Positions 10,066-21,040 of a stretch of 64,000 bases of DNA are shown one piece after another (the stretch's first letter is position 1; each line of letters starts with the position of its first letter). The position numbers and the translations under genes are program-made. Source of the stretch: CAVWXT01 sp963759115 (GTDB taxonomy: Bacteria; Planctomycetota; Planctomycetia; Pirellulales; Thermoguttaceae); contig CAVWXT010000006.1 in assembly GCA_963759115.1 (NCBI GenBank), forward strand, positions 1,550,001 through 1,614,000. Direction: 5' to 3'. The notes under the pieces are model-generated. The model was not told the origin of the DNA. It saw nothing but the letters and a program-made list of their open reading frames with translations, and did not search any database.

Positions 10066-12221
10066 ATGCGACGATTCATGCTCTTTGGCTGCATGGTTTC
10101 TCTAATTCTCTTCCTCCCCTTGGTGACGATCCAGGCGGCCCCCGAGCCGGGCAAGGACGAACCGGCGGCAGCCAAGCCTGATTCCGACAAGAAGGAAGCG
10201 ACGGCAAAACCGGACTCCGTAAAGGAGGAAGCGGCTGCGACTAAGGCGGAATCCGGCAAGGAGGACAAGACGGCTGCTAAGCCCGACTCCGCCAAGGACC
10301 AAGCCGCTGCTGCCCAGCCCGACGCCTCGAAAGATACTTCGGCTCCCACCGAGACCGACCGGCAGCGACGCCGTCGCGAGAAGAACGAAAAGGCCGCGCA
10401 GGAGAAGGCGGAGCAGGAGAAGAAGACGGCCGCCGAAGCCAAGAAGGAAACCGAGGCCGCCAAACCGGCCGAACCGCCAGCGAAGTCCGACGAGAATACC
10501 TCCAAGCCGGCCGAAAAGACGGCGAAGCCGGCCGAAAAGACAGCCAAGCAGACCGTCGTTTGCCTCACGCTCAAGGGCGACTATCCCGAGGGGCCCGGTG
10601 TGCCAGGGCTGTTCGGCGAGATGCAGCCTTCGCTGGCGGCGGTGGTGCAACGCATGGACGCGGCCGCCGCCGACAAAGACGTGCGGGCCGTCTGGCTGAA
10701 GATCGAAGACCATGGGCTGGGCCGCGGCAAGATCTACGAGTTGCGGGGCGCCATTGCCCGACTGCGGAAGGCCAACAAGCCCGTCTATGCCGAGTTGACC
10801 ACCGCCGACAGCGGGCAATACCTGCTGGCCAGCGGCGTGCGAGCAGATCGTCATGCCGCCTTCCGGCATGTTGATCGTGCCGGGCGTCCGGGCGGAAGTC
10901 ACCTTCTTCAAGGGCCTGTTGGACAAGCTCGGCCTGCAGTTCGACGCCCTGCAGATGGGCAAGTTCAAGGGCGCTGCCGAGCCGTATACCCGCAGCGAAA
11001 TGAGCAAGCCGCTGCGGGAAAGCTTCGACGCCCTGGTCGACGACATCTACGAAGACCTGGTGGCCACCATCGCCGCCGACCGGCAGATGAAGGACTACCA
11101 GGTCAAGACGCTCATCGACCAGGGGCTGTTTACGGCCGCCGGCGCCAAGAAGCGCCGGGCTGATCGACGACGTGCTCTACGCCGACCAATTCCAGCGACT
11201 CGCTCAAGCAGAAGCTCAAGGCCGAGAAGTTGGAGTTCGTCACCGACTACAAGAAGAAGCAGATCGACACCGATTTTTCGGGCATCGGCGGCATGATGAA
11301 GTTGATGGAGATGTTCATGGGCGGGAAGCCGTCGGAAGCGGCGGGCAAGAAGCCGAAGATCGCCGTGGTCTACGCCGTCGGCCCGATCATGGAGGGCAAG
11401 AGCAGCAGCAGCGAGTTGTTCGGCGAGTCGGCGGTCGGATCGACCACGATGGTGGCCGCGCTCAAGAAGGCCGACGACGATCCCAAGGTGGCCGCCATCG
11501 TGCTGCGGATCGACAGCCCCGGCGGATCGGCCACGGCCAGCGACTTGATCTGGCGGGAGACGGTGCGCATCAAGAAGCCGATCATCGCCAGCATGGGCGA
11601 CGTGGCCGGCAGCGGCGGCTACTATATCGCCATGGGCGCCAAGAAGATCATCGCCGCCCCCGGCACGTTGACCGGCTCGATCGGCGTGATCGGCGGCAAG
11701 CTGGTCACCCGCGGGCTGTACGACAAGATCGGGCTGAACACCGAAGTCATCAGCCGCGGGGCCAACAGCGGCGCGCTGTCGTCGCAACCAGCCCTTCACG
11801 CCCGAGGAGCGGAAGGCGTGGACCGAATTGCTCGAAGAAACCTATCACCAGTTCGTCAGCAAGGCGGCCGAAGGCCGGAAGATGACCTACGACAAGCTGG
11901 AGGAGTTGGCCCAGGGCCGCGTGTACACCGGCCGGATGGCGAAGAAGCTCGGCCTGGTCGACGAGTTGGGCACGCTGCAAGACGCCGTGGCGGCCGCCAA
12001 GACGGCCGCCGGACTGAAGGCCGACGCCGAGGTCGAATTGCTCGTCCTGCCGGAGTCCAAGATCGTTCTTCGAGCAGCTCTTCGGCGATCCCGCCGCGTC
12101 CGCCGACTTGGAGTCGTTGCTGCCGGAAGGCTTCAAGATCGTGCGGCAGACGAAGCTGTTGCGGCAGATGCTCTCCGAGCGGATGCTGCTGTGGATGCCC
12201 TATGCGGTGCAGGTGAAGTAG
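10066..12221 (+). CDS. sppA: SppA-like (S49) signal peptide peptidase/protease with a long Lys/Ala/Glu linker, frameshifted
   Basis: A signal peptide or anchor (MRRFMLFGCMVSLILFLPLV) is followed by about 130 residues of low-complexity K/A/E/P sequence. Two S49 domains come next. The C-terminal domain has DSPGGSATASDLIW and the catalytic-serine segment GDVAGSGGYYIAMGAKK, then APGTLTGSIGVIGGK. The N-terminal domain reads YLLAS(G)CEQIVMP where the 67-kDa E. coli enzyme has its catalytic Lys, so that Lys looks absent. Lys in GAKKIIA could serve instead, as in short SppA types (inference). Frame breaks lie near 10845, 11152, 11201, 11782 and 12066. Most are explained by one inserted C or T. The stop is TAG at 12219-12221. 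It would cleave leftover signal peptides or misfolded membrane peptides. Confidence 0.82.
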
Positions 12222-12354
12222 CGCTGGTTCTTCCCTAGCCCATTTTCACCCGCCGGCTGGAAGCGGCTCAGCGAAGAGGCTGATCTCGTGAATTGACTAT
12301 TGACGATACAATCGTGTGCCGTAGACTATCATTAGCAGTACAGGGAGGTGTGCG

Positions 12355-13207
12355 ATGGATGGTGAGGTGGGGGATACGTGGGGACAGATCGGCCGATGGG
12401 CCTGGGAGAACAAGGAATGGGTCGCTGCTCGGCTCGCCGAAATTCGCCGCTGGCTCTTTCCCCCAACCACGGACAAGTCGACATCCAGCATCCTTATCAT
12501 CGGACCTGGCGGTGTTGGTAAGTCGACGCTGGCTCGCATGTTGTCCGGTGAATACGGGTCGCTCCTGGAAATCCCCGGCGCCTATGAAGAAAGCCTCGGC
12601 CTTGAGCGATTCAGGCTGGAGGACAACCCGAAGGTCGAACTAGTGGTGCCTCCCGGACAGCGACACAGGCGTGACGCAACCTGGTCCGAATTGGAGAGGA
12701 GTATCAGTGCCGGCGGCTACCGTGGCATCATCGTAACCGGCTCGTACGGCTATCACAGCCTAGGCGAAATCAGCTACAAACATCACCGGCTGTATCACGG
12801 GGACAAGGCCGGCATTCCTTTCCGAATTCCTGGGTGAATCCCAAGCTGATGAAATCGGAGTGCTTCGCAGGTTGGCCCCGCATATGCGAGCCAACAGCCG
12901 CCGGTTCTGGGTTCTAACGCTGGTGACGAAACAGGACCTCTGGTGGCCTGATCGCGCCCTTGTCGAGAGTCACTACCGATCGGGTGAATACCGAACGCTC
13001 ATGCACGGAGTGACCGAGGCTGTTGGCAAGAGCAACTTCCGCCACGAACTTATATTCTCGTCCCTGGTCATCAGCAATTTTACGACTGGTCTTGGTGAAC
13101 TCCTGGCGAGCACAGTCGCGGGATATGACCAGAATCTTCAAGCCGAGTCCTTGCGCCGTTTGTGGGAGACAATCGACGCACTCAAGAACTGGGAGCAACA
13201 GGTATGA
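12355..13207 (+). CDS. P-loop GTPase of a small two-gene unit, one frameshift
   Basis: This is a soluble protein of about 283 residues. Walker A is GPGGVGKSTLARML at residues about 50-63. A G3-like PPGQ lies near residue 100, where the usual DxxG is altered. The G4-like motif is VTKQDLWW (TKxD). The first frame ends at 12837. The second begins without its own SD and in the right phase reads EFLGESQADEIGVLRRLAP, so one indel near 12820 joins them. The pattern TKQDLWW followed by HYRSGEY recalls small TRAFAC-type GTPases found in bacterial conflict and signalling cassettes, but I cannot assign a named family. The stop overlaps the next start (ATGA), so the two products are probably made together. 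A long tryptophan-rich N-terminal helix precedes the P loop. Confidence 0.7.
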
Positions 13208-13590
13208 GTACCGATGTCATAGAGTCCAGACTCAGTAAGTTGACCTTGTTGTGCAGACAGTATGTAGCCGTTCTCTCAAAGAAAAGAGAAGAAGCGGAGA
13301 ACATATCGCAGGAGTTGATCAACGCTCGCCACAACACCACGAATACTGACGCGTTCCGTGACGACGAGTTCAAGATCGCTGTCGCCAAGTTGTGGGCGCT
13401 GCAGACCGGTTTTTTGAGGCTTAGACCCGCGCTAGAGAAACTCGTCAGGACCGTGTCCCAGACGGTAGAACACTCAGCCGGCGATGATGTGGACAGACTG
13501 GAATTGACGGTCCTTCTTGCGGATTTAGAGGCTAACCTTCAACAGGCCGAGCAGTTGATAAACGAGTTGATGCCATTCGCCAACCGATGA
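13204..13590 (+). CDS. small helical protein translationally coupled to the GTPase
   Basis: This 128-residue protein starts at the ATG inside the ATGA overlap with the GTPase stop. It is predicted almost wholly alpha-helical with heptad-like stretches (RLSKLTLLCRQYVAVLSKKR; LADLEANLQQAEQLINELM). There is no signal peptide, membrane segment or cysteine cluster. I do not recognise the family. The coupling and similar scale suggest a partner or adaptor of the GTPase, possibly its effector or regulator (inference). The gene is intact. It is followed after about 120 bases by the convergent rmuC gene. Confidence 0.65.
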   Translation: MSTDVIESRLSKLTLLCRQYVAVLSKKREEAENISQELINARHNTTNTDAFRDDEFKIAVAKLWALQTGFLRLRPALEKLVRTVSQTVEHSAGDDVDRLELTVLLADLEANLQQAEQLINELMPFANR

Positions 13591-13713
13591 ACTGAGGCGT
13601 CGCTTGTTTCGGCCGAATTTGGAGCACGAGCACGGCCCGAGATTTGATGCTTCAAGCAATTGTTGGGCCGTCGTGATTTCCTGTACGGGAGCCACACACA
13701 TATCATACCGCTC

Positions 13714-15161
13714 TTACCGAGGCCCGTCAATTTCGGCCCCCTTCGGCCCCAGCAACTCCGGCGCTTGCAGCAACCGCGACGACGTTTCGATCTGCGGCAA
13801 CTCCTCAATCTCCGCGCCGATCGCCGACGCGCCGAGGTCCTTGAACCGCCGGGCGCTGACCAACACCCGCGATTCCAGCGAGCCGACGGCGCTGTTGTAG
13901 GCGTTGACGGCCGTGCTCAGCCCCTTGCCCAGCTCGCTGAATATGCTCGCCCAAGTCGGAGAGCCGCTTGTAAAGCTCCTGGCCCAGTTCGCTGATGGCC
14001 TTGGCGTTTTCGGCCAGCCGCTCCTGCCGCCAGCCGTAGGCCACGGCCCGCAGCAGGGCGATCAGCGTGGTCGGCGTGGCGACGATCACGTTCTGGCTCA
14101 CGCCCAACTCGATCAGCTCGGGATCGTTCTCCAAGGCCGCGCTGAAGAACACCTCGCCGGGCAGAAACAGCACCACGAACTCGGGCGTGAAGTCGAACTG
14201 CTCGAAATACGACTTCCGGCCCAGGGCGGCGATGTGGTTGCGCACCTGCCGGGCGTGGTCCTTGAACTTCGCCGCCCGCGTCTCGTCGTCCGGGGCCTCG
14301 ATGGCTTCCAGATACGCCTCCAGCGGGGCCTTCGAGTCGACCACGATGTTCTTCTGGCCCGGCAGCTTCACGACCAGGTCGGGCCGCAGCCGGCCGTCTT
14401 CGGTGTCGGTCGACTGCTGCTCGACGAAATCGCAATGTTCCAACATGCCGGCCATCTCGACCACGCGGCGCAGTTGGATTTCGCCCCAGCGGCCGCGGGC
14501 CTGCGGGCGGCGCAGGGCCTTGACCAGATTGGCCGTCTCGCTGCGCAGGTCCTTCTGCGACTCCGAAAGCGATCGGACCTGCTCGGTCAAGCCGCTGTAG
14601 GCCTCGATCCGGCTCTTTTCGATCTCTTGCAACTTGGCGTCCACTTTGCCCAGCGATTCCTTGACCGGCTTGACCAGTTCGTCGATGGCCGTCTGCCGCT
14701 TTTCGAGGTCGCCCTTGGCCGACTCCTGGAACTTCTCCAACTGGGTCTTGGCCAGTTCCAGGAACGACGTGTTGCTGCTTTTCAGGGCGTCGGCGGCCAG
14801 GGCCTTGAAGGCGTCGGCCAGTTGCCGCTTGGCGTCGTCCAGCAGGGCCAGCTTCTCTTGGGCCTGCTTCTGCTGTTCCAGCAGCGCCTGGTTCAACTCG
14901 GCCGCCTTGGCGCTCAGCGCGGTGACTTGCCGCTGGAGGTCGGCCAGCGAGGCGTCTTTCTCGCTGAGCCGGTTGCGGAGTTCCTCGATCGACTCTTCGC
15001 GGGCCACCAACCTTTTCGGCCAGTGCGGCCGTTTCCGCCGCCGCCTCGCCCCGGCCGCGGTCATAGGCGGCGGCGATTTTCGCCCGCAGCAGCAGCCATC
15101 CGCCCGCGCCGCCCAGGGCAACGCCAATCAACAGCATCAGAATGGGAAAGAGGTAGTCCAT
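13714..15161 (-). CDS. rmuC: RmuC-family DNA recombination protein, frameshifted
   Basis: The order is an N-terminal membrane anchor (MDYLFPILMLLIGVALGGAG), then a long coiled coil (SEKDASLADLQRQVTALSAK onward), then the RmuC nuclease-like core. The core contains GRWGEIQLRRVVEMAGM, CDFVEQQSTDTEDGRLRPD, VVDSKAPLEAYLEA and PEFVVLFLPGEVFFSAAL. The conserved IVVDSKAPL block is the restriction-endonuclease-like active region in this family. RmuC limits DNA inversions at short inverted repeats in E. coli. Frames shift near 15013 (an extra G after GAAAAG) and near 13945 (an extra C). Downstream of the second break the true C-terminus reads SELGKGLSTAVNAYNSAVG to a TAA at 13714-13716. The long plus-strand open frame across the gene is a shadow. 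Confidence 0.88.
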
Positions 15162-15231
15162 GGGCGTTAGTGTATGCCGCCCGAGTAGATGCGCCAAGCC
15201 GTAGCGTGGGAGTCCAGCCAGGGCTGATTCG

Positions 15232-16254
<1,023 letters not shown>

Positions 16255-16330
16255 TGCTGAGTGTAATTGCCGTGGGGGCCGTTTGCAAGCCGCCGGCGGG
16301 TCTTCCCAGGGCCGATCAGTTATTCACTGT

Positions 16331-16396
16331 GGGAGGCGACTCCAGTCGCCGATTGCTTGAAAAACGACCGCAAATCGGCGACTGGAGTCGCCTCCT
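16331..16396. repeat. large stem-loop, 24-bp arms
   Basis: The left arm 16331-16354 and right arm 16373-16396 are inverted copies matching at 23 of 24 positions, around an 18-base loop. The arm core, GGCGACTCCAGTCGCC, is itself nearly self-complementary, so each arm can also fold alone. It lies between the gmd start and the intron, with the intron beginning 2 bases after the right arm. It may be a dispersed palindromic element or a terminator-like target. Confidence 0.8.
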
Positions 16397-16397
16397 A

Positions 16398-17183
16398 GTG
16401 CGCTTGTGAGTGTATCGAATCAGCAAGGTGCAAGTCCTTGTCGAAGTTGGGTTTGAACTTCGTAACCGAAAGTAACTGCGTCCTCGTGAGAGGGGGTGGA
16501 GAGCAACTGAAGGTGAACGGCTGGTCCGCAGGATGACGAACTCGATTCGGCCGGTTGTCGTGGCGAGCCTGCTAGGAAAAGGCGAAGCCCAAGTGACGCT
16601 GTGGTCCTCGCAAGGGATGCGGTCGGCAGACCGCGCGGTAAGCTCCGGGGGGAAACCAAACCAAGCCCCAGAGGCGGCAACAGGTGGTTGGAGGCGGAAC
16701 GGTCGGAAGGTTTGATACATGAAGCAAGGAGACCTGGGCGGGTACAAGGACGAAGTTCATTGTCCCTGATAAGGATACGAAGAATCGACCGCCCAGGAGT
16801 CAGAGCGTCCATACGAGCGAGGAAGCGGGGCAATGCCCGTCGAGCAAAGGGACGCAGGAAAGGGGATGAAACATGACGCACGGCCAAAACCACACCGTAC
16901 CGCGAGTGTCGGCAACGACTAGCCACGACGGACTGCGTCAGGCACACGTAACTTGGCTCAGATTGGCCGCACCGTCGATGTTGCATGTTGGTGGCCTTCC
17001 CGTGAAGGTCAGGGCCTTTCGCTTCTGCCGATCCCGAGAAGGAACCTTGTTTCCTTCCCGCGCTCGGTTCACCAATCCTCTACGAGGTAACACCACTAAC
17101 CGGAGAGCCGGATGCGGGAAATCCGCCAGTCCGGTTCGGAGGGAGGGGAGGCCGGGAACTTAACCGGCCTTCCCTACCCCTAT
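16398..17183 (+). mobile_element. ORF-less group II intron
   Basis: The 5' end is GTGCGC, matching the GUGYG consensus. Early domain I has the characteristic CAAGGTGCAAGTCCTTG hairpin. The 3' part holds a canonical domain V (17105-17137) followed by a GC-rich domain VI with an unpaired A near 17176, about seven bases before the predicted 3' end (CCCTAT). Total length is about 786 nt. Domain IV (roughly 16870-17090) is too short for a reverse transcriptase/maturase, and no frame there shows RT motifs. The intron is thus ORF-less and would need a maturase in trans or may be inactive. Its position right after a large hairpin is the known habit of bacterial class C introns, which target terminator stems; the class assignment is inference. 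Confidence 0.8.
17105..17137 (+). ncRNA. group II intron domain V
   Basis: The 33-nt hairpin begins GAGCCGGA and ends TCCGGTTC. It has a GAAA-type loop at the top of a second stem (GCGG/CCGC) and a 2-3-nt bulge on the 3' side. The AGC catalytic triad lies in the lower 5' strand. This is the most conserved part of group II introns and the main support for the intron call. Domain VI follows immediately. Confidence 0.85.
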
Positions 17184-17341
17184 CAAGCCCTATTCGGGAA
17201 AACTGATCGGCCCTGCGGGTCTTCCCAGGCCCCTCAGTCGCAAAACTGGTCTTGGCGATTTTGCCTCCGCACGGTAAGTTTTGCACATCTTACAATTCCA
17301 TCTTACAATTCCCCGAAAGGACTCGGGAAGCGAGGCAGGGC

Positions 17342-18575
17342 ATGGAAGCTCGTATCAATTGGACCGCTGCTAGGGCGGCTACTGTTCGGGCCGCGCTGCT
17401 GGCGGCCGTGCTGCCGGTGGCGATGGGCGCCCGCCAGCAGAGCAACAACTTCATCGTCGAGACGCCCGACCCCAACTTCGCCCGGCAACTCTGTCAGGCC
17501 GCCGAGAAATATCGCCACGACCTGGCCATCGAGTGGCTCGGCCAACCCATGCCCGACTGGTCGCAGCCCTGCCTGATGACGGTCCGGGTGGGGCCGCAGC
17601 TTGGCAACGGCGGAGAAACCGCCTTTGCCTTCGAGCAGGGCGAGGTTTTCGGATGGCGGATGTCGATCCAGGGTTCCGCCGAGCGGCTCCTCGATTCCGT
17701 CCTGCCGCACGAAATCACGCACACGATCTTCGCCAGTCACTTCCGCCAGCCGCTGCCGCGGTGGGCCGACGAGGGCGGGGCCACCAGCGTCGAGCACGTC
17801 AGCGAAACGAACAAACACCGCCAAATGCTCAGCCAATTCCTCCGCACGGGACGCGGCATCGCCTTCAACCAGATGTTCGCGATCATGGACTACCCGAAGG
17901 ACATCATGCCGCTCTACGCCGAGGGATACTCGCTGGCCGAGTTCTTGATCGAGACCGGCGGGCGGCGGAAGTACGTGGAGTTTCTCGACGACGGGCTCAA
18001 GAGCAAAGACTGGCCCGGCGCCATCCAGCGCGGCTACGGAATCAAGGACCTGGGGGTGCTGCAAAACACCTGGCTAGCCTGGGTAAGCCAAGGCTGGCCG
18101 CGGCTGACCCCGCGCGACGCACGACCGGCGGCCCCGGCGGGCGAATTGTTGGCCTCGAACCAACGCCGGCCTCGGCCGGAGCCGAATCTGATCTACCACA
18201 TCCCCGACCGGCAGTCGCCCGACAAGCCGCTGGCGGGCCTGGTGCCGGTCCGTTTCCCGTCGCCTCCCAATTCCCCCGGCCCGCGAGCCGATGAGGGGGT
18301 GAGGCCCGTGGCCGCCGCCGCGCCGGCCCGACCGGCCACCGCGCCCCTCAAATGGAGCGACCCGACGCGTGCGGTTTCGCCGCCAGCCGACCGCATCGCA
18401 GTGGCCGATCCGCGCGAAGCCCGACATGCAGGCGGTTGCCGAGTGGCACGCCCCCGGCGAGCCCGCCGCGACGGCCATCGCGTCGCCTTCGATGCCGCCC
18501 AGCGTGGACCCCTTCCGCATTCAAGTCGCCCACCCTCAGCCGCTTGAGCAGACCCGGCAAACGGTGCTGCAATAG
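17342..18575 (+). CDS. secreted gluzincin-type metalloprotease (HEITH), one frameshift
   Basis: The start is ATG at 17342. A signal-like hydrophobic segment covers residues 11-30 (RAATVRAALLAAVLPVAMGA). The zinc motif LPHEITHTIF (HExxH at about 123-127) is followed about 20 residues later by WADEGGATS, whose Glu is the expected third ligand, as in gluzincin 'peptidase MA'-like proteins. Residues up to about 250 form the folded domain. The remainder is proline/alanine-rich. The frame changes near 18415 and continues as KPDMQAVAEWHAPGEP to a stop at 18575, giving about 410 residues. Substrate unknown. The nitroreductase gene starts 37 bases later, so they may be co-transcribed. Confidence 0.72.
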
Positions 18576-18612
18576 GGCGAGCAGTCGTGCGAACCGTGAA
18601 GGAGAGGACGGG

Positions 18613-19233
18613 TTGAGTCCCACGGCCGACTTCGCCATTAACGAAACGCTGCGGTCGATCCGCGCCCGGCACAGCGTGCGCCACTTCACCGACAGGGAAG
18701 TGAGCGACGAGGATCTGAACACGATCCTCGACGCCGCCAACCGGGCGCCGTCGGCCCATAATCAACAGTCCTGGCGATTCATCATCCTCCGCCACCAGAA
18801 GAAGCAGGAACTGGCCGAGTTGGTCAGCGCCAGGGCGGCCGACTTTCCCCGCCCGTCGTCGATCCTGCTGCGGATGGCCGCACGCAGCATCTTGAGCGCT
18901 CCGCTGGTAGTAGCGGTAGCCAATACGGGCGAGCTCATCCGGCACGGCTCCGAACTGTTCCAGGTCGATCAGCAGGCCGCCCGCGATTTCTTTCGAACGA
19001 TGGAAATCCAGAGTTCGGCGGCCGCCGTCGAAAATTTGCTGGTCGCCGCCACGTCGCTGGGGATCGGCTCGGTATGGCTGGGCATTCTGTTTCTGATGAA
19101 GCAGGAGGTGCTGAGTTTCTTGGGCGAGCCCGAGGGCGAGTTTATGGCCGTGATACCGGTGGGTTATCCGGCCAAAGCCACGGAAGGCCCCAAGAAAAGG
19201 CCGCTCGAAGCGATCGTCCGGCAGCTTGGTTGA
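18613..19233 (+). CDS. nitroreductase-family flavoprotein
   Basis: About 206 residues from a TTG start at 18613, chosen because AGGAGAGG lies just upstream and the fold begins right after it. Motifs are IRARHSVRHFTDREVSDEDL (FMN phosphate-binding Arg residues), NRAPSAHNQQSWRFII, and a C-terminal PVGYPAKATEGPKKRP block. These are typical of the NfsB/FRase I superfamily, FMN-dependent NAD(P)H reductases acting on nitroaromatics, quinones or similar. The frame is intact. The specific substrate cannot be read from sequence. It shares strand and close spacing with the hemerythrin and methyltransferase genes that follow. Confidence 0.88.
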   Translation: MSPTADFAINETLRSIRARHSVRHFTDREVSDEDLNTILDAANRAPSAHNQQSWRFIILRHQKKQELAELVSARAADFPRPSSILLRMAARSILSAPLVVAVANTGELIRHGSELFQVDQQAARDFFRTMEIQSSAAAVENLLVAATSLGIGSVWLGILFLMKQEVLSFLGEPEGEFMAVIPVGYPAKATEGPKKRPLEAIVRQLG

Positions 19234-19327
19234 TCCCCTCTTGACGCGGATCAAGGAATCGGTTGCCGTCGGCTGTAGAATAGTCACGTGTGGCAAGCGC
19301 TTCCCATTCCAGCCCAGGGGACGGCCC

Positions 19328-19936
19328 ATGAAACCCACCGAAATTCTCATGAGCGAACATCGCGTCATTGAGCAGGTGCTGAGTTGCCTGGAGGCGATCG
19401 TGCGGCAGGCCAGGTCGACGGGCCGGCTCGACGGGCCGCCGGCCCGGGACGCCATCGCGTTCTTCCGCCATTTCGCCGACCATTGCCATCACGGCAAGGA
19501 AGAGGCCCACCTCTTCCCGACGCTGGAGGCCAAAGGCTTTCCGCGCCACGGCGGACCGACCGGCGTGATGCTCTACGAGCACGAGCAAGGCCGGGCCCGC
19601 CTTCACGGCATGGATGAAAGCCTTGAAGGGGCCTCCGCCGGCGACCCCGCCGCACTCGAACGATTCCTCACGAACGCCGAGGGCTACGTGTCCCTGCTCC
19701 GCGAACACATCTACAAGGAAGACCACATCCTCTTTCAACTGGCCGACCGGACGCTTACCGAGGCCGAGCAACGAGAATTGCTCGCCGCATTTCGGAAAGT
19801 CGAGGCCGAGGAGATGGACGCCGGCACGCACGAAAAGTATCTGCAAGTCGCCCAGGACCTGGCCACGCGGTATGGCGTCGCGCGTGCGACGACCGGCCAT
19901 CCCGCGGGGCAACTTCATTGCGGTTGCGGGCATTAA
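19328..19936 (+). CDS. hemerythrin-domain (HHE) protein
   Basis: This is an intact 202-residue protein. The four-helix diiron ligand pattern is visible as SEHRVIEQVL, FADHCHHGKEEAHLFPTLE, YEHEQGRARLHGMDE and LREHIYKEDHILFQLAD, giving His/Glu ligands in the expected order. Such HHE proteins bind a diiron centre and sense or buffer oxygen, NO or iron. The C-terminus ends in HCGCGH, an extra Cys/His cluster that could bind metal. It lies 94 bases after the nitroreductase gene and 35 bases before the methyltransferase gene, compatible with a redox-linked operon (inference). Confidence 0.9.
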   Translation: MKPTEILMSEHRVIEQVLSCLEAIVRQARSTGRLDGPPARDAIAFFRHFADHCHHGKEEAHLFPTLEAKGFPRHGGPTGVMLYEHEQGRARLHGMDESLEGASAGDPAALERFLTNAEGYVSLLREHIYKEDHILFQLADRTLTEAEQRELLAAFRKVEAEEMDAGTHEKYLQVAQDLATRYGVARATTGHPAGQLHCGCGH

Positions 19937-19971
19937 AAGAGGACGCCTCTCTGGAAAGGTTGGGAAGCCCG

Positions 19972-20712
19972 ATGTTCGAAGACTTGACCGACGTCTACGA
20001 GGCGATGATCGACTGGCCGAAGCGTCTGGCTCACGAAGGGCCCTTCTATCGGCGCTGGTTCGAGCAAGGCGGCGTCTGCAGCGTGGTCGACGTGGCCTGC
20101 GGCACGGGACGACACGCCGCGTTGTTCCACTCCTGGGGTCTCCGCGTCGAGGGCGCCGACCTGAGCCGCGCAATGATCGATCGCGCCCGCGGCAACTTCG
20201 GCGAGCCGGCCGGCCTGCACTGGGTGGTGCGCAGCTTCGATGAGCCGATGGCGGCGGCCGAACCGTTCGACGCCGCCGTGTGCGTGGGCAATTCGCTGGC
20301 CCTGGCGCCGGACCGGGCCACCGTCGAGCGGGCCATTCGGCAAATGTCGGCGGCCGTGCGAACGGGCGGCCTGCTGATCGTCCAGGTGTTGAACCTCTGG
20401 CACCTGCCGGATGGTCCGTGCGTGTGGCAGAAGTGCCATCGGACGACGCTTCCGGAAGGCGAGGCCGTGATTCTCAAGGGCGTTCACCGTTGCGGCACGC
20501 GCGGCTTCGTGGAACTGGTCGTGACCGGCGTGGGCGAGTCGGCGCCGGTGCGGAGTGAATCGTTGCCGCTGTTGGGCTTGGAGGCCGGCGAACTGCAACT
20601 CATTGCGGAGAGTGCCGGCGCCGCCAGCATCAGGTTGTTTGGCGGCCACCAGGACCAGCCGTACGACCGCGAGGAGAGCGCGGACCTGGTGCTGGTTGCG
20701 GAGAAACGCTAG
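19972..20712 (+). CDS. class I SAM-dependent methyltransferase
   Basis: An intact frame of about 246 residues from ATG 19972. The SAM-binding motif I is VVDVACGTGRHAALF. The acidic end of strand beta-2 is VEGADLSRAMIDRAR, and motif IV-like FDAAVCVGNSLALAPDRATV and TGGLLIVQVLNLWHL follow. All are typical of the Methyltransf_25/11 group. The acceptor is unknown. Last of the plus-strand trio with nitroreductase and hemerythrin. Confidence 0.9.
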   Translation: MFEDLTDVYEAMIDWPKRLAHEGPFYRRWFEQGGVCSVVDVACGTGRHAALFHSWGLRVEGADLSRAMIDRARGNFGEPAGLHWVVRSFDEPMAAAEPFDAAVCVGNSLALAPDRATVERAIRQMSAAVRTGGLLIVQVLNLWHLPDGPCVWQKCHRTTLPEGEAVILKGVHRCGTRGFVELVVTGVGESAPVRSESLPLLGLEAGELQLIAESAGAASIRLFGGHQDQPYDREESADLVLVAEKR

Positions 20713-20763
20713 TAGTCTGACACACCGGACATCTTATGTATGTCAGACTACTGGGGTTCCGGG

Positions 20764-20961
20764 CTATCCGACGGCGCCGCATTCGTGCCACCGCCGGAAT
20801 CGGTGCGGCGGGGCGCCGCGGATCTCATCCCTCTGGATGTGTACGTCGGCAGGCGCCGAAAAACCGAGTTTGACCCGGCCTCCGTCAATCTCCAGGACCT
20901 TGACTTCAATGGACTCCCCGATGCGCACGCACTCGCCGCTTTTTCGCGATAGAACGAGCAT
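20764..20961 (-). CDS. csrA: carbon storage regulator CsrA
   Basis: 65 residues starting MLVLSRKSGECVRIGESIEV with VLEIDGGRVKLGFSAPADV and HIQRDEI, the full CsrA signature including the GGRVKLGF core and RNA-contacting Arg residues at both ends. It binds GGA motifs in mRNA leaders and changes translation or stability. The start is ATG at 20961, since this gives the canonical MLVLSRK. A short non-conserved tail (HRFRRWHECGAVG) follows the core. It is convergent with the methyltransferase gene. Confidence 0.93.
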   Translation of the reverse strand: MLVLSRKSGECVRIGESIEVKVLEIDGGRVKLGFSAPADVHIQRDEIRGAPPHRFRRWHECGAVG

Positions 20962-21040
20962 GGGACTCCCTCCTGGCACAAAAAACCGCCTTCACTGGCT
21001 ATCGTTCTGCACGGAGGCCAAGGCCCCGTGCTCCCTTCGA

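Noticed and set aside
16873..17163. 96-residue frame inside the group II intron as a possible maturase
   Set aside because: It has no reverse-transcriptase or X-domain motifs and runs through domain V, so it is not a real gene.
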